Below are positions 38,936 through 49,437 of a stretch of 52,161 nt of DNA, piece by piece (position 1 is the first letter of the stretch; every line of letters begins with the position of its first letter). This stretch comes from Bacillus sp. UNC41MFS5. Lineage in GTDB: Bacteria; Bacillota; Bacilli; Bacillales_B; DSM-18226. Under the pieces are notes generated by a model that had not been told where the DNA came from, did no database searches, and saw nothing but the letters and a program-made list of their open reading frames with translations. A program made the position numbers and the translations under genes. Location: NCBI RefSeq assembly GCF_000686805.1, contig NZ_JMLP01000026.1, forward strand, positions 1-52,161. Direction: 5' to 3'.

Positions 38936-40120
38936 TTAATCTAGTACTTTAATTTTTACTTTTTTCCGCCCCCAGCGGTATGCATCACTTTTTGATGACA
39001 TGAATAAATCAATGATATATCCCTTAATAGCACCGCCAGTGTCACCTGCCACAGCGTACCCATAACCATCAACATATACCTTTGATCCAAGTGGAATAAC
39101 TCTCGGGTCAACCGCGATTACCTTCATGTTCGGATTCGCACGGAGATTAAGTCCGGTTGCTGTTCTTCCTGAACACCCATTGCAATACGCTGTATAGGCA
39201 GTTGCAGTCACATAAAACTCTTTTCCCGACTCATTAGCAGCACCACGGGAAACTTGTAATGATAAATCCTTCGTTCCGACAGCCACAACTTTATCTTGTT
39301 TCTCTGCAATCTTTTGCTCACTTAATAATTTTCTAGATACTTCTTTGCCATTTTCAAGCCAGACTTCATACTGTTTAGAAATGCGACCTTTTTTACCTTT
39401 GGTGATGGTTTTTTCCTTGCCTTTTTCTAAACTTTCATCCTTCTTGGTTACCACAGCAAATTGAACAGGTTCTTCCACTACATCGGTGACTTTTTCAACC
39501 CGAATGACGTTAACAACACCATTCTTAGAGATGGATTCTGTTAATGACGGCTCAACTCGGTCTAATTTGTTTAGCTTAATCCCCTGTTGTGATAAAAAGT
39601 CAGCGACCGTAGCCGAAGTGGCCCAAACTTGTTGCTTTTTACCGCCGTCAACATATGTAAGATGAATCGCTTTTTTTATTCCAACTTTCATCTTATCTTT
39701 AATTGCTGCTTGCGGACTAGGTGAGATTTCATCATGTTTGCTCAAAACAATTTTCTGCTCTTTTAGGAGTCCAGCTAATGTATCCGCTGTCGTCCAGATC
39801 GTTTTCTTCTCGTTGTCCTTGACAATGTGAACCTGTTTAGCTTGCTTCCATACGACCATAAGGTGGTCCTTCACCTTTGAATTCGCCTTTGGTTGCAAAT
39901 AGTCTTGTGACCGGATGGATACATCCATTTCATCAAATAATTCATTGACTGTATCCGCATGTGTCTTTACGACCTTTTGCTGATTGTTAAGAGTGATGGC
40001 AACAGTTTTCTTTGACCCTTCATAAAAAAGAATTCCAAGAGATGTCAACAAAACTACGAAACTAGCAAAAGCAATGGTCAATGTCTTCCGGCTCAAAGAC
40101 TGGGGAAACAGGTTTTTCAT
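38936..40120 (-). CDS. yabE: Cell wall-binding G5 / 3D domain protein YabE (Rpf/Sps-like)
   Basis: A 394-residue secreted or membrane-anchored wall protein. It has an N-terminal TM/signal segment (about 12-32), three ubiquitin-like DUF348 repeats (VAITLNNQQKVVKTHADTV, then two more ending near 195), a G5 domain (about 200-275) and a C-terminal 3D domain. The 3D domain has YVTATAYTA, GRTATGLNLR, VIAVDPRVIPLG and the namesake aspartates in GDTGGAIKGYIIDLF; this fold is shared with lytic transglycosylase MltA. Probably remodels peptidoglycan. In B. subtilis yabE is countered by an antisense RNA; none can be asserted here. Confidence 0.93.
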   Translation of the reverse strand: MKNLFPQSLSRKTLTIAFASFVVLLTSLGILFYEGSKKTVAITLNNQQKVVKTHADTVNELFDEMDVSIRSQDYLQPKANSKVKDHLMVVWKQAKQVHIVKDNEKKTIWTTADTLAGLLKEQKIVLSKHDEISPSPQAAIKDKMKVGIKKAIHLTYVDGGKKQQVWATSATVADFLSQQGIKLNKLDRVEPSLTESISKNGVVNVIRVEKVTDVVEEPVQFAVVTKKDESLEKGKEKTITKGKKGRISKQYEVWLENGKEVSRKLLSEQKIAEKQDKVVAVGTKDLSLQVSRGAANESGKEFYVTATAYTAYCNGCSGRTATGLNLRANPNMKVIAVDPRVIPLGSKVYVDGYGYAVAGDTGGAIKGYIIDLFMSSKSDAYRWGRKKVKIKVLD

Positions 40121-40218
40121 GGTTTTGAATACGATGAAAAACGCCTCCTTCTCTTAGAGAGATTAATGAACCATGCTGTCGGCTGTCTATCCTTGCATAC
40201 TCTGCGAGGGTATTTCTA

Positions 40219-40247
40219 ATTATGCACAAAGTTAGAATATTTGCAAA
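40219..40247 (-). promoter_or_regulatory. Possible sigma-A promoter of yabE
   Basis: Minus strand TTTGCA, 17-nt spacer, CATAAT, leaving a leader of about 90 nt before yabE. No c-di-AMP riboswitch consensus could be recognised in that leader. Confidence 0.4.
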
Positions 40248-40355
40248 GAGAAACTTCTCGACACGGTTATCCTATGTAGAAAAGGAGACGTGTAGAACTT
40301 TTTGTTTTCATTAAATTTTAGGACAAGCTTCCACTGTCTTCGACAAATTCCCCTA

Positions 40356-41123
40356 TCATTTTATGGCGAATAATTTTTTAGCATTTCGTGTCGTTGCTTC
40401 AGCCACTTCTTCAAATGTCAACCCTTTTATTTCGGCAATTTGTTCAGCCACTAGTTTTACATAACTAGGCTCATTTCTTTTCCCACGGTACGGATGGGGA
40501 GCTAAATACGGGCAATCTGTTTCGATTAACAGCTTATCTAAAGGCACTTCGGCTGCTACTTCTTTCGGCTTTTTGGCATTTTTAAAGGTCACTGGACCTC
40601 CTAGTGAAATATAGAAGTTCATTTCCACACATTGTTTCGCCACTTCAGGACTGCCGCTAAAGCAATGCATAATTCCGCCTACTTCTTCTGCACCTTCTTC
40701 CTTTAAAATTCCCACGATATCAGCGGTAGCCTCGCGATTATGAATTACGATAGGCAGCTTCACCTTTTTAGCCAGCCTAATTTGTTTCCGGAAAACCTCC
40801 TTTTGAATATCCTTTGGAGATTTGTCCCAATGATAATCCAAGCCCATTTCACCAATCGCAACCACCTTTGGATGGGCAGTTAATTCCTCTATCCACACTA
40901 AGTCTTCTTCTGTCATGTCAATTGCATCAACCGGATGCCAGCCAACACAGGCATAAATAAAGTCATAGGTTTCGGCTAATTCCATAGCTCGCTCTATAGT
41001 TGGGCGATCAAATCCGACAACCACCATATGGGTGACTCCCTCACGTTCTGCCCTTCCAATCACTTCTTCTAAGTCTTCGTTATACTGGTTATCATTTAAA
41101 TGTGCATGTGTGTCGAATAGCAT
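40356..41123 (-). CDS. tatD: TatD family metal-dependent hydrolase (YabD)
   Basis: A 255-residue TIM-barrel DNase/hydrolase. Metal ligands are visible in MLFDTHAHLNDNQY at the start, AIGEMGLDYHW near residue 92, VIHNREA near 128, GIMHCFSGS near 150 and LIETDCPYLAPHPYRGKRN near 200. The ATG giving the usual MLFDTHAHL start is used; its site (GAGG) is 12 nt away, and the frame stays open upstream without a better one. Function is DNA or nucleotide processing by family; B. subtilis YabD is the direct homologue. Lies between metG and yabE. Confidence 0.92.
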   Translation of the reverse strand: MLFDTHAHLNDNQYNEDLEEVIGRAEREGVTHMVVVGFDRPTIERAMELAETYDFIYACVGWHPVDAIDMTEEDLVWIEELTAHPKVVAIGEMGLDYHWDKSPKDIQKEVFRKQIRLAKKVKLPIVIHNREATADIVGILKEEGAEEVGGIMHCFSGSPEVAKQCVEMNFYISLGGPVTFKNAKKPKEVAAEVPLDKLLIETDCPYLAPHPYRGKRNEPSYVKLVAEQIAEIKGLTFEEVAEATTRNAKKLFAIK

Positions 41124-41223
41124 AGTAAGTAAGAACCTCGTTTCCTTATTTTTCTCTAAATTGTGCACTTACGGCCCTTTAATGTCAAAAAATCGAATAA
41201 AAAAAGGGAATGTCCCGATAAAA

Positions 41224-41239
41224 TGTTTCACGTGGAACA
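41224..41239. promoter_or_regulatory. parS: parS site (Spo0J/ParB binding)
   Basis: The 16-bp palindrome TGTTTCACGTGGAACA has as its reverse complement TGTTCCACGTGAAACA, the consensus parS of B. subtilis. I recall one of the origin-proximal parS sites of B. subtilis also lying at metS, so the position near metG appears conserved. ParB loads here and spreads, recruiting SMC condensin for origin segregation. Confidence 0.93.
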
Positions 41240-41241
41240 CT

Positions 41242-41306
41242 TAAAAGCGGAAGCGCCTTGATCAGGGGCTTGTGACCCCGAGCCCCTAGGCGCTGTAGCT
41301 GGATAT
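41242..41306. repeat. Short palindromic interspersed element, copy B
   Basis: Starts AAAAGCGGAAGCGCC and ends GGCGCTGTAGCTGGATA; inner arms AGGGGCT / AGCCCCT extend the hairpin. Same family as copies A and C. It sits only 2 nt from parS and next to the metG terminator, in the gap between metG and tatD. Confidence 0.75.
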
Positions 41307-41312
41307 AACCAA

Positions 41313-41342
41313 AAGTAAAAGCGCCCTTATCAGGCGCCTTAA
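41313..41342 (-). terminator. Terminator after metG
   Basis: Stem around AAGCGCC / GGCGCCTT with a 6-7 nt loop and TTTTACTTTT tail on the minus strand, just after the metG stop. Confidence 0.75.
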
Positions 41343-41351
41343 CTTATTTTA

Positions 41352-43340
<1,989 letters not shown>

Positions 43341-43397
43341 CTAGCGCACAACCCTATTAAACCATTATTGCCTGTTTTTTCCCGTCTCTATCATCAA

Positions 43398-43426
43398 AAT
43401 ATACCTAAAAATCAACTTTTGTGCAA
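43398..43426 (-). promoter_or_regulatory. Sigma-A promoter of metG
   Basis: Minus strand TTGCAC, 17-nt spacer, TATATT, about 80 nt before the metG start. Confidence 0.7.
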
Positions 43427-43690
43427 GGAGACACGCTATCGTTAACTTCCAGTTTTTTTAAATTTTCACCTTTTACACCCATAATCGCTTTACGTCCTTC
43501 GAAGTATTTGTAGTTCAATAGTAACGAACTATGCAGGAATTTGTCGAATAACACCATAACGAACGAATGTTCCTTTTGAAAAATAATAATATTATTATAG
43601 TAGAATTTAAGTAATATTTAGGTAAAATGTTGCTAAATCAACACTTCTCTAAATTATATAGTTTTACTATTATTTCTCAAAATTTAATAA
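43427..43690. other. metG-abrB divergent intergenic region
   Basis: Part of the 480-nt gap between divergent metG and abrB. It is very AT-rich (for example AAATAATAATATTATTATAG), with no credible gene. One additional Spo0A-like box TGTCGAA occurs at 43542-43548, about 150 bp upstream of the abrB promoter. The short frame at 43627-43827 on the plus strand has no homology that I recognise and overlaps the promoter. Confidence 0.5.
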
Positions 43691-43719
43691 TTGACGGATA
43701 TGGGAATTTCTTGTATTAT
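43691..43719 (+). promoter_or_regulatory. Sigma-A promoter of abrB
   Basis: TTGACG, 17-nt spacer, TATTAT, giving an mRNA leader of about 75 nt. Confidence 0.75.
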
Positions 43720-43735
43720 AAGGTTATGAAAAATT

Positions 43736-43752
43736 TGTCGAATAATGACGAA
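43736..43752 (+). promoter_or_regulatory. Tandem Spo0A boxes at abrB
   Basis: TGTCGAA and TGACGAA in direct orientation 10 bp apart, starting about 16 bp downstream of the -10. B. subtilis abrB is likewise repressed by Spo0A~P from two boxes downstream of its start of transcription. Confidence 0.8.
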
Positions 43753-43801
43753 GAAATAGATAGAGAAAAATATGTTCATAATATGAGAGGAGCTAGTAAA
43801 A

Positions 43802-44086
43802 ATGAAATCTACAGGTATCGTTCGTAAAGTTGATGAGTTAGGCCGTGTGGTAATTCCAATTGAATTAAGACGTACTCTTGGTATCGCTGAAAAAGATGCT
43901 CTTGAAATCTATGTGGATGATGAGCGTATCATTTTAAAGAAATACAAGCCTAATATGACTTGCCAGGTAACAGGAGAAGTTTCTGATGATAATTTATCTC
44001 TTGCTGGCGGTAAATTGATTCTAAGCCGTGAAGGTGCAGAACAATTAATTCAAGAAATCCAAAACAACTTTGAACTAGTAAAATAA
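43802..44086 (+). CDS. abrB: Transition state regulator AbrB
   Basis: Global repressor of stationary-phase genes. A 94-residue protein with the N-terminal swapped-hairpin DNA-binding domain MKSTGIVRKVDELGRVVIPIELRRTLGIAE and the C-terminal multimerisation half. The cysteine near residue 54 (MTCQVTGEV) is present. GAGAGGAG lies 9 nt upstream. It is the only plus-strand gene, as in B. subtilis, where abrB is also reversed relative to its neighbours. Repression by Spo0A is predicted from the boxes, and autoregulation is likely. Confidence 0.98.
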   Translation: MKSTGIVRKVDELGRVVIPIELRRTLGIAEKDALEIYVDDERIILKKYKPNMTCQVTGEVSDDNLSLAGGKLILSREGAEQLIQEIQNNFELVK

Positions 44087-44088
44087 GA

Positions 44089-44119
44089 AAAAGCTCCAGC
44101 ACATTTGCTGGAGCTTTTA
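44089..44119. terminator. Bidirectional terminator between abrB and rsmI
   Basis: Stem AAGCTCCAGC / GCTGGAGCTT with a 6-nt loop, A-rich on the left and TTTT on the right, so it serves abrB (plus) and, less strongly, the rsmI transcript (minus). Confidence 0.85.
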
Positions 44120-44141
44120 TATTATTCATATGATCATTTAA

Positions 44142-45014
44142 TTATTCGACATGATAGGCCTGATACACATCTCTTTTATTCATTTCACGGTCTTTTGCCG
44201 TTAGCTTAATCGCTTCTTTCGAAGGAATATTCTTTTCAGAAATATAATGATTTACATGTTCTTCAAGCGATAAGCTTTGCCACCAGCTCGGTGCTTCCTC
44301 CTGCTGCTGATCTGTTCCTTCCACAATCAAGCAAAACTCCCCGCGGATTTCATCCTGATGAGTCCAAGCGATTACTTCCTCGATTGTTCCACGAATAAAT
44401 TCCTCATACTTTTTCGTTAATTCCCTGCATATGGCCACATTCCGGTTCCCCAGCACATCTACCATAATTGATAAGGTTTCTTTTAAACGATGCGGAGATT
44501 CATAGAAGATTAATGTTGCCGACTGCCACTTTAAAGCTTCTAATTCCAAACGCTTCTCCTTCTTATTTCGATTTAAAAATCCAAAAAAGTAAAAAGGCTG
44601 ACACGGCAACCCTGAAGCAATTAATGAGGTCAATGCAGCGTTTGCACCTGGCAAGGGAACAACTGTTACCTTTTCCCGCGTAGCGGCTAACACCAACTCA
44701 TAACCAGGGTCAGAAATTGCTGGCATACCCGCATCACTTACAAGGGCAATTTTTAACCCTTCCTTTACTTTTTGAATCAATTTATCACCGCTTGTTTCTT
44801 TATTGTGTTCATGATAACTGACCACAGGTGTTCCAATTTCAAAGTAATTGCACAGCTTCTTTGTATTTCTTGTATCTTCAGCCGCAATTAGGTCTGCCTC
44901 TTTTAATAATCGAATCGCTCGGAAACTCATATCTTCTAAATTTCCTATGGGGGTAGGGATTAGATATAAAATTCCCTTTGTTGCTTCATTCTCAAAGCTC
45001 TTTTGCTGCCACAT
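44142..45014 (-). CDS. rsmI: 16S rRNA (C1402-2'-O)-methyltransferase RsmI
   Basis: Methylates the ribose of C1402 in the ribosomal P site. Tetrapyrrole-methylase fold: LYLIPTPIGNLEDMSFRAI, AEDTRNTKKLCNYF, LVSDAGMPAISDPGYELV, PLPGANAALTSLIASGLP and FYESPHRLKETL. The ATG with AGGTG 6 nt upstream is preferred over a GTG three codons earlier, giving 290 residues. It overlaps yazA by 23 nt. Called yabC in B. subtilis. Confidence 0.95.
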   Translation of the reverse strand: MWQQKSFENEATKGILYLIPTPIGNLEDMSFRAIRLLKEADLIAAEDTRNTKKLCNYFEIGTPVVSYHEHNKETSGDKLIQKVKEGLKIALVSDAGMPAISDPGYELVLAATREKVTVVPLPGANAALTSLIASGLPCQPFYFFGFLNRNKKEKRLELEALKWQSATLIFYESPHRLKETLSIMVDVLGNRNVAICRELTKKYEEFIRGTIEEVIAWTHQDEIRGEFCLIVEGTDQQQEEAPSWWQSLSLEEHVNHYISEKNIPSKEAIKLTAKDREMNKRDVYQAYHVE

Positions 45015-45279
45015 GGCTATCACCTGTTTCTCTTATTAGAAATTCATCTTTTTTCTTTCTAGTTAATCGTTTGAAATTGTATTCTGCCCTTAGTGCATCC
45101 CCTTTATTTTCAAAACATCGATAGTATGTAAGTTCAACCGGGCCTCGGCCTCGTGTATACTTCGCCCCTTTTCCTTCATTATGCATCTTGATCCGCTTTT
45201 CCAGATTATTCGTGTATCCACCATACAAACTACCATCCTTACAGGTAAGCACATAAAAGAAATGTTCATTTTTCTCCAT
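44992..45279 (-). CDS. yazA: GIY-YIG nuclease-like protein YazA
   Basis: A 95-residue single-domain GIY-YIG protein: [29 protein letters not shown] with the conserved tyrosines and arginine, then [32 protein letters not shown] containing the catalytic glutamate. UPF0213 family, presumed nuclease with unknown substrate. It overlaps trmN6 by 14 nt upstream and rsmI downstream, so the three are tightly coupled. Ribosome binding site is weak (AAAGAG). Confidence 0.92.
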   Translation of the reverse strand: MEKNEHFFYVLTCKDGSLYGGYTNNLEKRIKMHNEGKGAKYTRGRGPVELTYYRCFENKGDALRAEYNFKRLTRKKKDEFLIRETGDSHVAAKEL

Positions 45280-46009
45280 ATAGAATCTCTTTTATTTCTG
45301 AAGTATATTCATTAGCTTCATTATAGACAAATAACGGTGGGAGAATTTTCAAATCTGGACTGCCATCCTTAATCGCCTCAATCAACAAAGTATTTGCCTC
45401 TTTTCCCTTCTTCGGATAAACAAATTGGATCCGTTTTGGTTCAAGCCGGTATTCTCTCATCAATGTAATGATATCCAATAGTCGTCCGGGACGGTGGACA
45501 AAGGCCACCTTTCCGCCTTGTTTCACTAATTGGCTCGAGGCCATAACCGCGTCCTCTAATGTACAAAGAATTTCATGACGAGCAATGGCTAGATGTTCAT
45601 TCGGGTTCATTTCTTCCTTAGATGGTGTAGTAAAATAAGGTGGATTGCATGTAACAACATCAAATTTCCCATGCCCCAGTTGCTTATGAATCTCCTTGAT
45701 GTCACCATGAATCATCTGCAGCCGAGTCTCTAGGTGATTATATTCAATACTTCTTACGGCCATATCATACAATCGTTCCTGTATTTCAACACCGGTAATT
45801 CGCCCTTTCGTACGTGCACTTAGAAATAAAGGAATCACTCCATTTCCGCTGCATAGGTCAATTAAGTTCCCTTTTTGAATCGGAACATAGACAAATCTTG
45901 CTAGTAAGACTGCATCAAGGGAAAAGGCAAAAACGGATGGACTTTGAATAATCCGTAAGTTTTCTGCCAACAAATAATCTAACCGCTCATCTTCCTTTAA
46001 GTTAACCAA
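45266..46009 (-). CDS. trmN6: tRNA1(Val) (adenine(37)-N6)-methyltransferase family protein (YabB)
   Basis: SAM-dependent Rossmann methyltransferase of 247 residues. Motif I is [17 protein letters not shown] near 48 and motif [15 protein letters not shown] near 120, the NPPY being typical of N6-adenine enzymes. A TTG start is chosen: GGAGG lies directly before an ATG three codons upstream, leaving no spacing for it but 9 nt for the TTG, and the resulting [14 protein letters not shown] aligns with B. subtilis YabB. The exact tRNA target is inferred from family naming. Confidence 0.92.
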   Translation of the reverse strand: MVNLKEDERLDYLLAENLRIIQSPSVFAFSLDAVLLARFVYVPIQKGNLIDLCSGNGVIPLFLSARTKGRITGVEIQERLYDMAVRSIEYNHLETRLQMIHGDIKEIHKQLGHGKFDVVTCNPPYFTTPSKEEMNPNEHLAIARHEILCTLEDAVMASSQLVKQGGKVAFVHRPGRLLDIITLMREYRLEPKRIQFVYPKKGKEANTLLIEAIKDGSPDLKILPPLFVYNEANEYTSEIKEILYGEK

Positions 46010-46032
46010 GGTTTCCATCCTCCAACAAAATA

Positions 46033-46067
46033 TATGAAAATAGAGGCTGATTATTTTCAGCCTCTTA
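46033..46067 (-). terminator. Terminator after yabA
   Basis: Perfect 9-bp stem AGAGGCTGA / TCAGCCTCT with a 6-nt loop and TATTTTCATATA tail just after the yabA stop. trmN6 would then need its own promoter or read-through. Confidence 0.7.
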
Positions 46068-46070
46068 AAG

Positions 46071-46442
46071 TTATTTCTTATTTAGAAAGGAAAGGCAGAA
46101 TAAACAATCGCCTTCTTTGCGTAAACTTCCAAAATGAAGGTTACAAATATGAAAACCTTCTTGATATAGACGGGCAAGGTTATCATATCCTTCTCCTACA
46201 TCAAATGGCTTTACACCAGACGTCTCGGGCACAGAGGACCCTTTTTTATTCTCTGTTTCTTTCTTTTCCTCTTCGGTCGTTACATCTAAACGGCGTCTCA
46301 AATGTTCATTTTCAAGCTTTAAATAATGATTCTCTTCTAGTATCTCGGCTAAATGCTGCTTTAATTCTCCTAGCTTTTGGTAAAGATGGCCAATTTGTGT
46401 TTCCATATTACTTACTGATTCAAATATTTCTTTTTTATCCAC
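46071..46442 (-). CDS. yabA: Replication initiation control protein YabA
   Basis: Negative regulator of DnaA that also binds the DnaN clamp. The N-terminal coiled coil ([22 protein letters not shown], about residues 3-60) is followed by a Ser/Lys linker and a C-terminal zinc module with HICNLHFG and [11 protein letters not shown] supplying His and Cys ligands. GTG start with GAGGTG 6 nt upstream gives 123 residues (B. subtilis 119). The frame is open further upstream but would overlap ricT. Confidence 0.95.
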   Translation of the reverse strand: MDKKEIFESVSNMETQIGHLYQKLGELKQHLAEILEENHYLKLENEHLRRRLDVTTEEEKKETENKKGSSVPETSGVKPFDVGEGYDNLARLYQEGFHICNLHFGSLRKEGDCLFCLSFLNKK

Positions 46443-46455
46443 GTCTTCCACCTCA

Positions 46456-47283
46456 TTAATCTGTGGATTGTATAGAAAAGGCACCTTCTTTATTGATTTC
46501 CTCCAAGGTATACTCCAGAACGCGTTCCTGTTCCTTCAGTTCCACCTGTAGTACCCGTTCTAATATATTTAATCCTACTACTTTTCCTTTACCTTGCGGT
46601 GTTTCAATGATTTCCCCTAAATCCGGCAACAATGCTTTAGCAGATTCATATTCATCATTTTCATATTTTAAACAGCACATTAATCTGCCGCATAATCCGG
46701 ATATTTTTGTAGGATTTAATGATAGGTTTTGGTCCTTTGCCATTTTGATCGAAACGGGATCGAAATCCCCTAAGAAGGTGGAACAGCATAACATTCTGCC
46801 ACATGGACCAATACCGCCAAGCATTTTCGCTTCATCACGAACACCAATCTGGCGTAATTCAATTCTCGTCCGGAAAATAGCTGCTAAATCCTTTACAAGC
46901 TCACGGAAATCAACTCTTCCATCAGCAGTAAAATAGAAGATCACTTTGTTTCGATCAAATGTATATTCAACATCGACTAGTTTCATATCCAGTTGATGCT
47001 CATTCACTTTTTCATTACAAACATCATAAGCTTCTTTTGCGGCTTGCTTATTCTCTTCAACAATCATCTTATCCTTCGGGTCGGCAATTCTAACCACTTT
47101 TTTGAGTGGAAGGACAACATCATGCTCCTCAACCTGTTTACGAGCAATTACTGCTTTGCCATATTCCACTCCACGAACTGTCTCGACAATGACAAAGTCG
47201 TCTTTTTCAATGGAGAGTTCCCCTGGATCAAAATAATAGATTTTCCCCGCTTTTTTAAAGCGTACTCCTACAACATCATACAA
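46456..47283 (-). CDS. ricT: RicT (YaaT), PSP1-domain subunit of the RicAFT complex
   Basis: Together with RicA and RicF it stimulates RNase Y processing and Spo0A activation; the complex carries [4Fe-4S] clusters. The PSP1 C-terminal region is recognised by [14 protein letters not shown] near residue 163 and [16 protein letters not shown] near 200, which supply the cluster cysteines. The start is TTG with GGAGGG 8 nt upstream; no in-frame ATG fits. It overlaps holB by 8 nt. 275 residues is normal. Confidence 0.95.
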   Translation of the reverse strand: MYDVVGVRFKKAGKIYYFDPGELSIEKDDFVIVETVRGVEYGKAVIARKQVEEHDVVLPLKKVVRIADPKDKMIVEENKQAAKEAYDVCNEKVNEHQLDMKLVDVEYTFDRNKVIFYFTADGRVDFRELVKDLAAIFRTRIELRQIGVRDEAKMLGGIGPCGRMLCCSTFLGDFDPVSIKMAKDQNLSLNPTKISGLCGRLMCCLKYENDEYESAKALLPDLGEIIETPQGKGKVVGLNILERVLQVELKEQERVLEYTLEEINKEGAFSIQSTD

Positions 47284-48292
47284 ATGAAGATCCCTCCTGC
47301 AATTTTAACACAAGCTGTTCCATCATCAGCTGAGGATTCATATTCCTCTCCAGCTTCCTCTTTGCATCAAGGATAGCTGACATTTGATCCGATATGCGCC
47401 GTCCAGATGTATGCAGGGCAAATTGTCTCAGCCGTTCGCTTTCCTCTCGAAAAACAATCTGCTCCTGCCTATCTAATTGTATATATAGTAAATCCTTAAA
47501 AATAAGAAGTAAAAGGTCTAAACCACGATGTATCTGTTCTTTCTCTTTAAAGTGTGAAAACCAGTCGGCCTGAAGCGTTACCATTGCTTCTAACGGATTT
47601 TTTTTCAACACCTCATATAATTTTACCACTATTTTTTGGGCTTGTGCAAACCATTCATCGACATTTAAATTTTGGGCTTCTTCTAAACTGTTGGTTAATT
47701 GTGCTAGCAATGGAGCCTTTTGCGGTTCTACGCCGTTTTCCACCAATTGTTTTATCATCACTTGTGGTGATAAGGGATGAAATGTTAGTATTTGGCACCT
47801 AGAAAGGATGGTTGGTAATATCTTTTGCGGCTGTTCTGTTAAGAGAAAGGCAACCGTCCCGGGATTAGGTTCCTCTAAGAATTTCAGTAAACTATTGGAA
47901 GCACTGACACTCATCTTATCGGCATGAACAAGTAAATAAACCTTTTTCAAAGATTCTAGTCCCTTTTTAGAAAACTCCACCTGCAAGTTTCTAATTTGGT
48001 CGACCTTAATTGATAACCCCTCCGGTTCGACAATATGTACGTCAGGATGGTTCCCATGGTTGATGCGCCGGCAATTGCTGCATTCCTCGCATGGCCGGTA
48101 CTGATCGATGGTTGCTTCGCAAAATAGCGATTTTGTCAGTAACAAGGCTATTTCTCGCTTCCCTGTCCCTCTGATGCCCTCAAGAAGGTATGCATGGGCC
48201 ACTCGATTTTTCACTAAACTGTTTTTTAACATTTTTAAGACAGTTGGCTGAAGCTCTTCTAGTTGCTCCCATGATTTTCCCAAGTTCATCAC
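47276..48292 (-). CDS. holB: DNA polymerase III delta' subunit
   Basis: Clamp-loader component. AAA+ fold with the degenerate P-loop LEGIRGTGKREIA near residue 40, a zinc finger CEECSNCRRINHGNHPDVH near 70, sensor 1 region NSLLKFLEEPNPGTVAFLLTEQ and the conserved SRCQ near 165. 338 residues. Upstream, darA follows at 38 nt; in B. subtilis the small gene yaaR lies between them, but here nothing fits between the two. Confidence 0.95.
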   Translation of the reverse strand: MMNLGKSWEQLEELQPTVLKMLKNSLVKNRVAHAYLLEGIRGTGKREIALLLTKSLFCEATIDQYRPCEECSNCRRINHGNHPDVHIVEPEGLSIKVDQIRNLQVEFSKKGLESLKKVYLLVHADKMSVSASNSLLKFLEEPNPGTVAFLLTEQPQKILPTILSRCQILTFHPLSPQVMIKQLVENGVEPQKAPLLAQLTNSLEEAQNLNVDEWFAQAQKIVVKLYEVLKKNPLEAMVTLQADWFSHFKEKEQIHRGLDLLLLIFKDLLYIQLDRQEQIVFREESERLRQFALHTSGRRISDQMSAILDAKRKLERNMNPQLMMEQLVLKLQEGSSFV

Positions 48293-48330
48293 TCACTAAC
48301 TTTATTATAATAACGGATCTATTGTTTATT

Positions 48331-48681
<351 letters not shown>

Positions 48682-48756
48682 TTATTACTAGTTTCATTTC
48701 CTATATTATAACAGGTAACAGAGCTCCTTACATTCGTAATGACAGATTCTTTAGGA

Positions 48757-48784
48757 TAAAAAAAGCCCTACAGAGAAGGCTTCC
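48757..48784 (-). terminator. Possible weak terminator after tmk
   Basis: Short AAGCC / GGCTT hairpin overlapping the tmk stop, with TTTTTTTATCC following on the minus strand. Weak stem, good T run. Confidence 0.5.
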
Positions 48785-49403
48785 TTTTTGCTAGTGTTTC
48801 TTCGATGACCTTTATCGTTTGCTGAAAAACCTCTTCCACAGTACCTGAGGCATCAATGCACCGTATTCTCTCTGGAAAACGGTCAATTAATAGGTGGTAT
48901 CCTTCACTTACCTTTTTGTGGAATTCAAGGTTTTCTAAATCTAAACGATTGATTTCCCGGCCTTTATTTTTATTGATTCGCTGCAGACCCAACTCTGGTT
49001 CGATGTCAAAGTAGATTGTTAACTCTGGCATCAAATTTTCAATGGCAAATTGATTGATAGCAAACACCTCATCAATCCCTAATCCACGTGCATAGCCTTG
49101 GTATGCTAAAGAACTGTCAACAAACCGGTCGCACAACACGATTCTCCCTTCATCTAGTGCTGGTTTTACCTTTTCTATTAAATGCTGTCTTCTAGCAGCA
49201 GCATAGAGTAATGCTTCCGTCCGAGGGTCCATGGCCGTATTCTCTTTAGATAATATGACAGCTCGAATCTGTTCTGCGATATCAATACCGCCTGGTTCTC
49301 GGGTTAGAAGGACATCTCCAAGCTGATTAGCCACCATATCAATAATGGTTGACTTACCTGCACCATCCGGTCCCTCAAATGTAATAAAAATCCCATTATT
49401 CAT
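48768..49403 (-). CDS. tmk: Thymidylate kinase
   Basis: dTMP to dTDP; essential for DNA synthesis. P-loop [17 protein letters not shown] at the N-terminus, REPGG near residue 36, [18 protein letters not shown] near 92, and a LID segment. 211 residues. GGAGG 10 nt upstream of the ATG. Downstream neighbour of the yaaO decarboxylase-like gene with a 34-nt gap, as in B. subtilis. Confidence 0.97.
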   Translation of the reverse strand: MNNGIFITFEGPDGAGKSTIIDMVANQLGDVLLTREPGGIDIAEQIRAVILSKENTAMDPRTEALLYAAARRQHLIEKVKPALDEGRIVLCDRFVDSSLAYQGYARGLGIDEVFAINQFAIENLMPELTIYFDIEPELGLQRINKNKGREINRLDLENLEFHKKVSEGYHLLIDRFPERIRCIDASGTVEEVFQQTIKVIEETLAKRKPSL

Positions 49404-49437
49404 CTATATAAAACCTCCAAAACTGTTTCTTGCTCTC

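Noticed and set aside
40121..40355. c-di-AMP (ydaO-type) riboswitch before yabE
   Set aside because: Related wall genes in other species have one, but I could not find its conserved core here.
43627..43827. 66-codon plus-strand frame before abrB
   Set aside because: Covers the abrB promoter, 0A boxes and leader; AT-rich composition, no homology recognised.
46034..46936. Plus-strand frames opposite yabA and ricT (141 and 157 codons)
   Set aside because: Antisense shadows of well-supported genes; no start signals.
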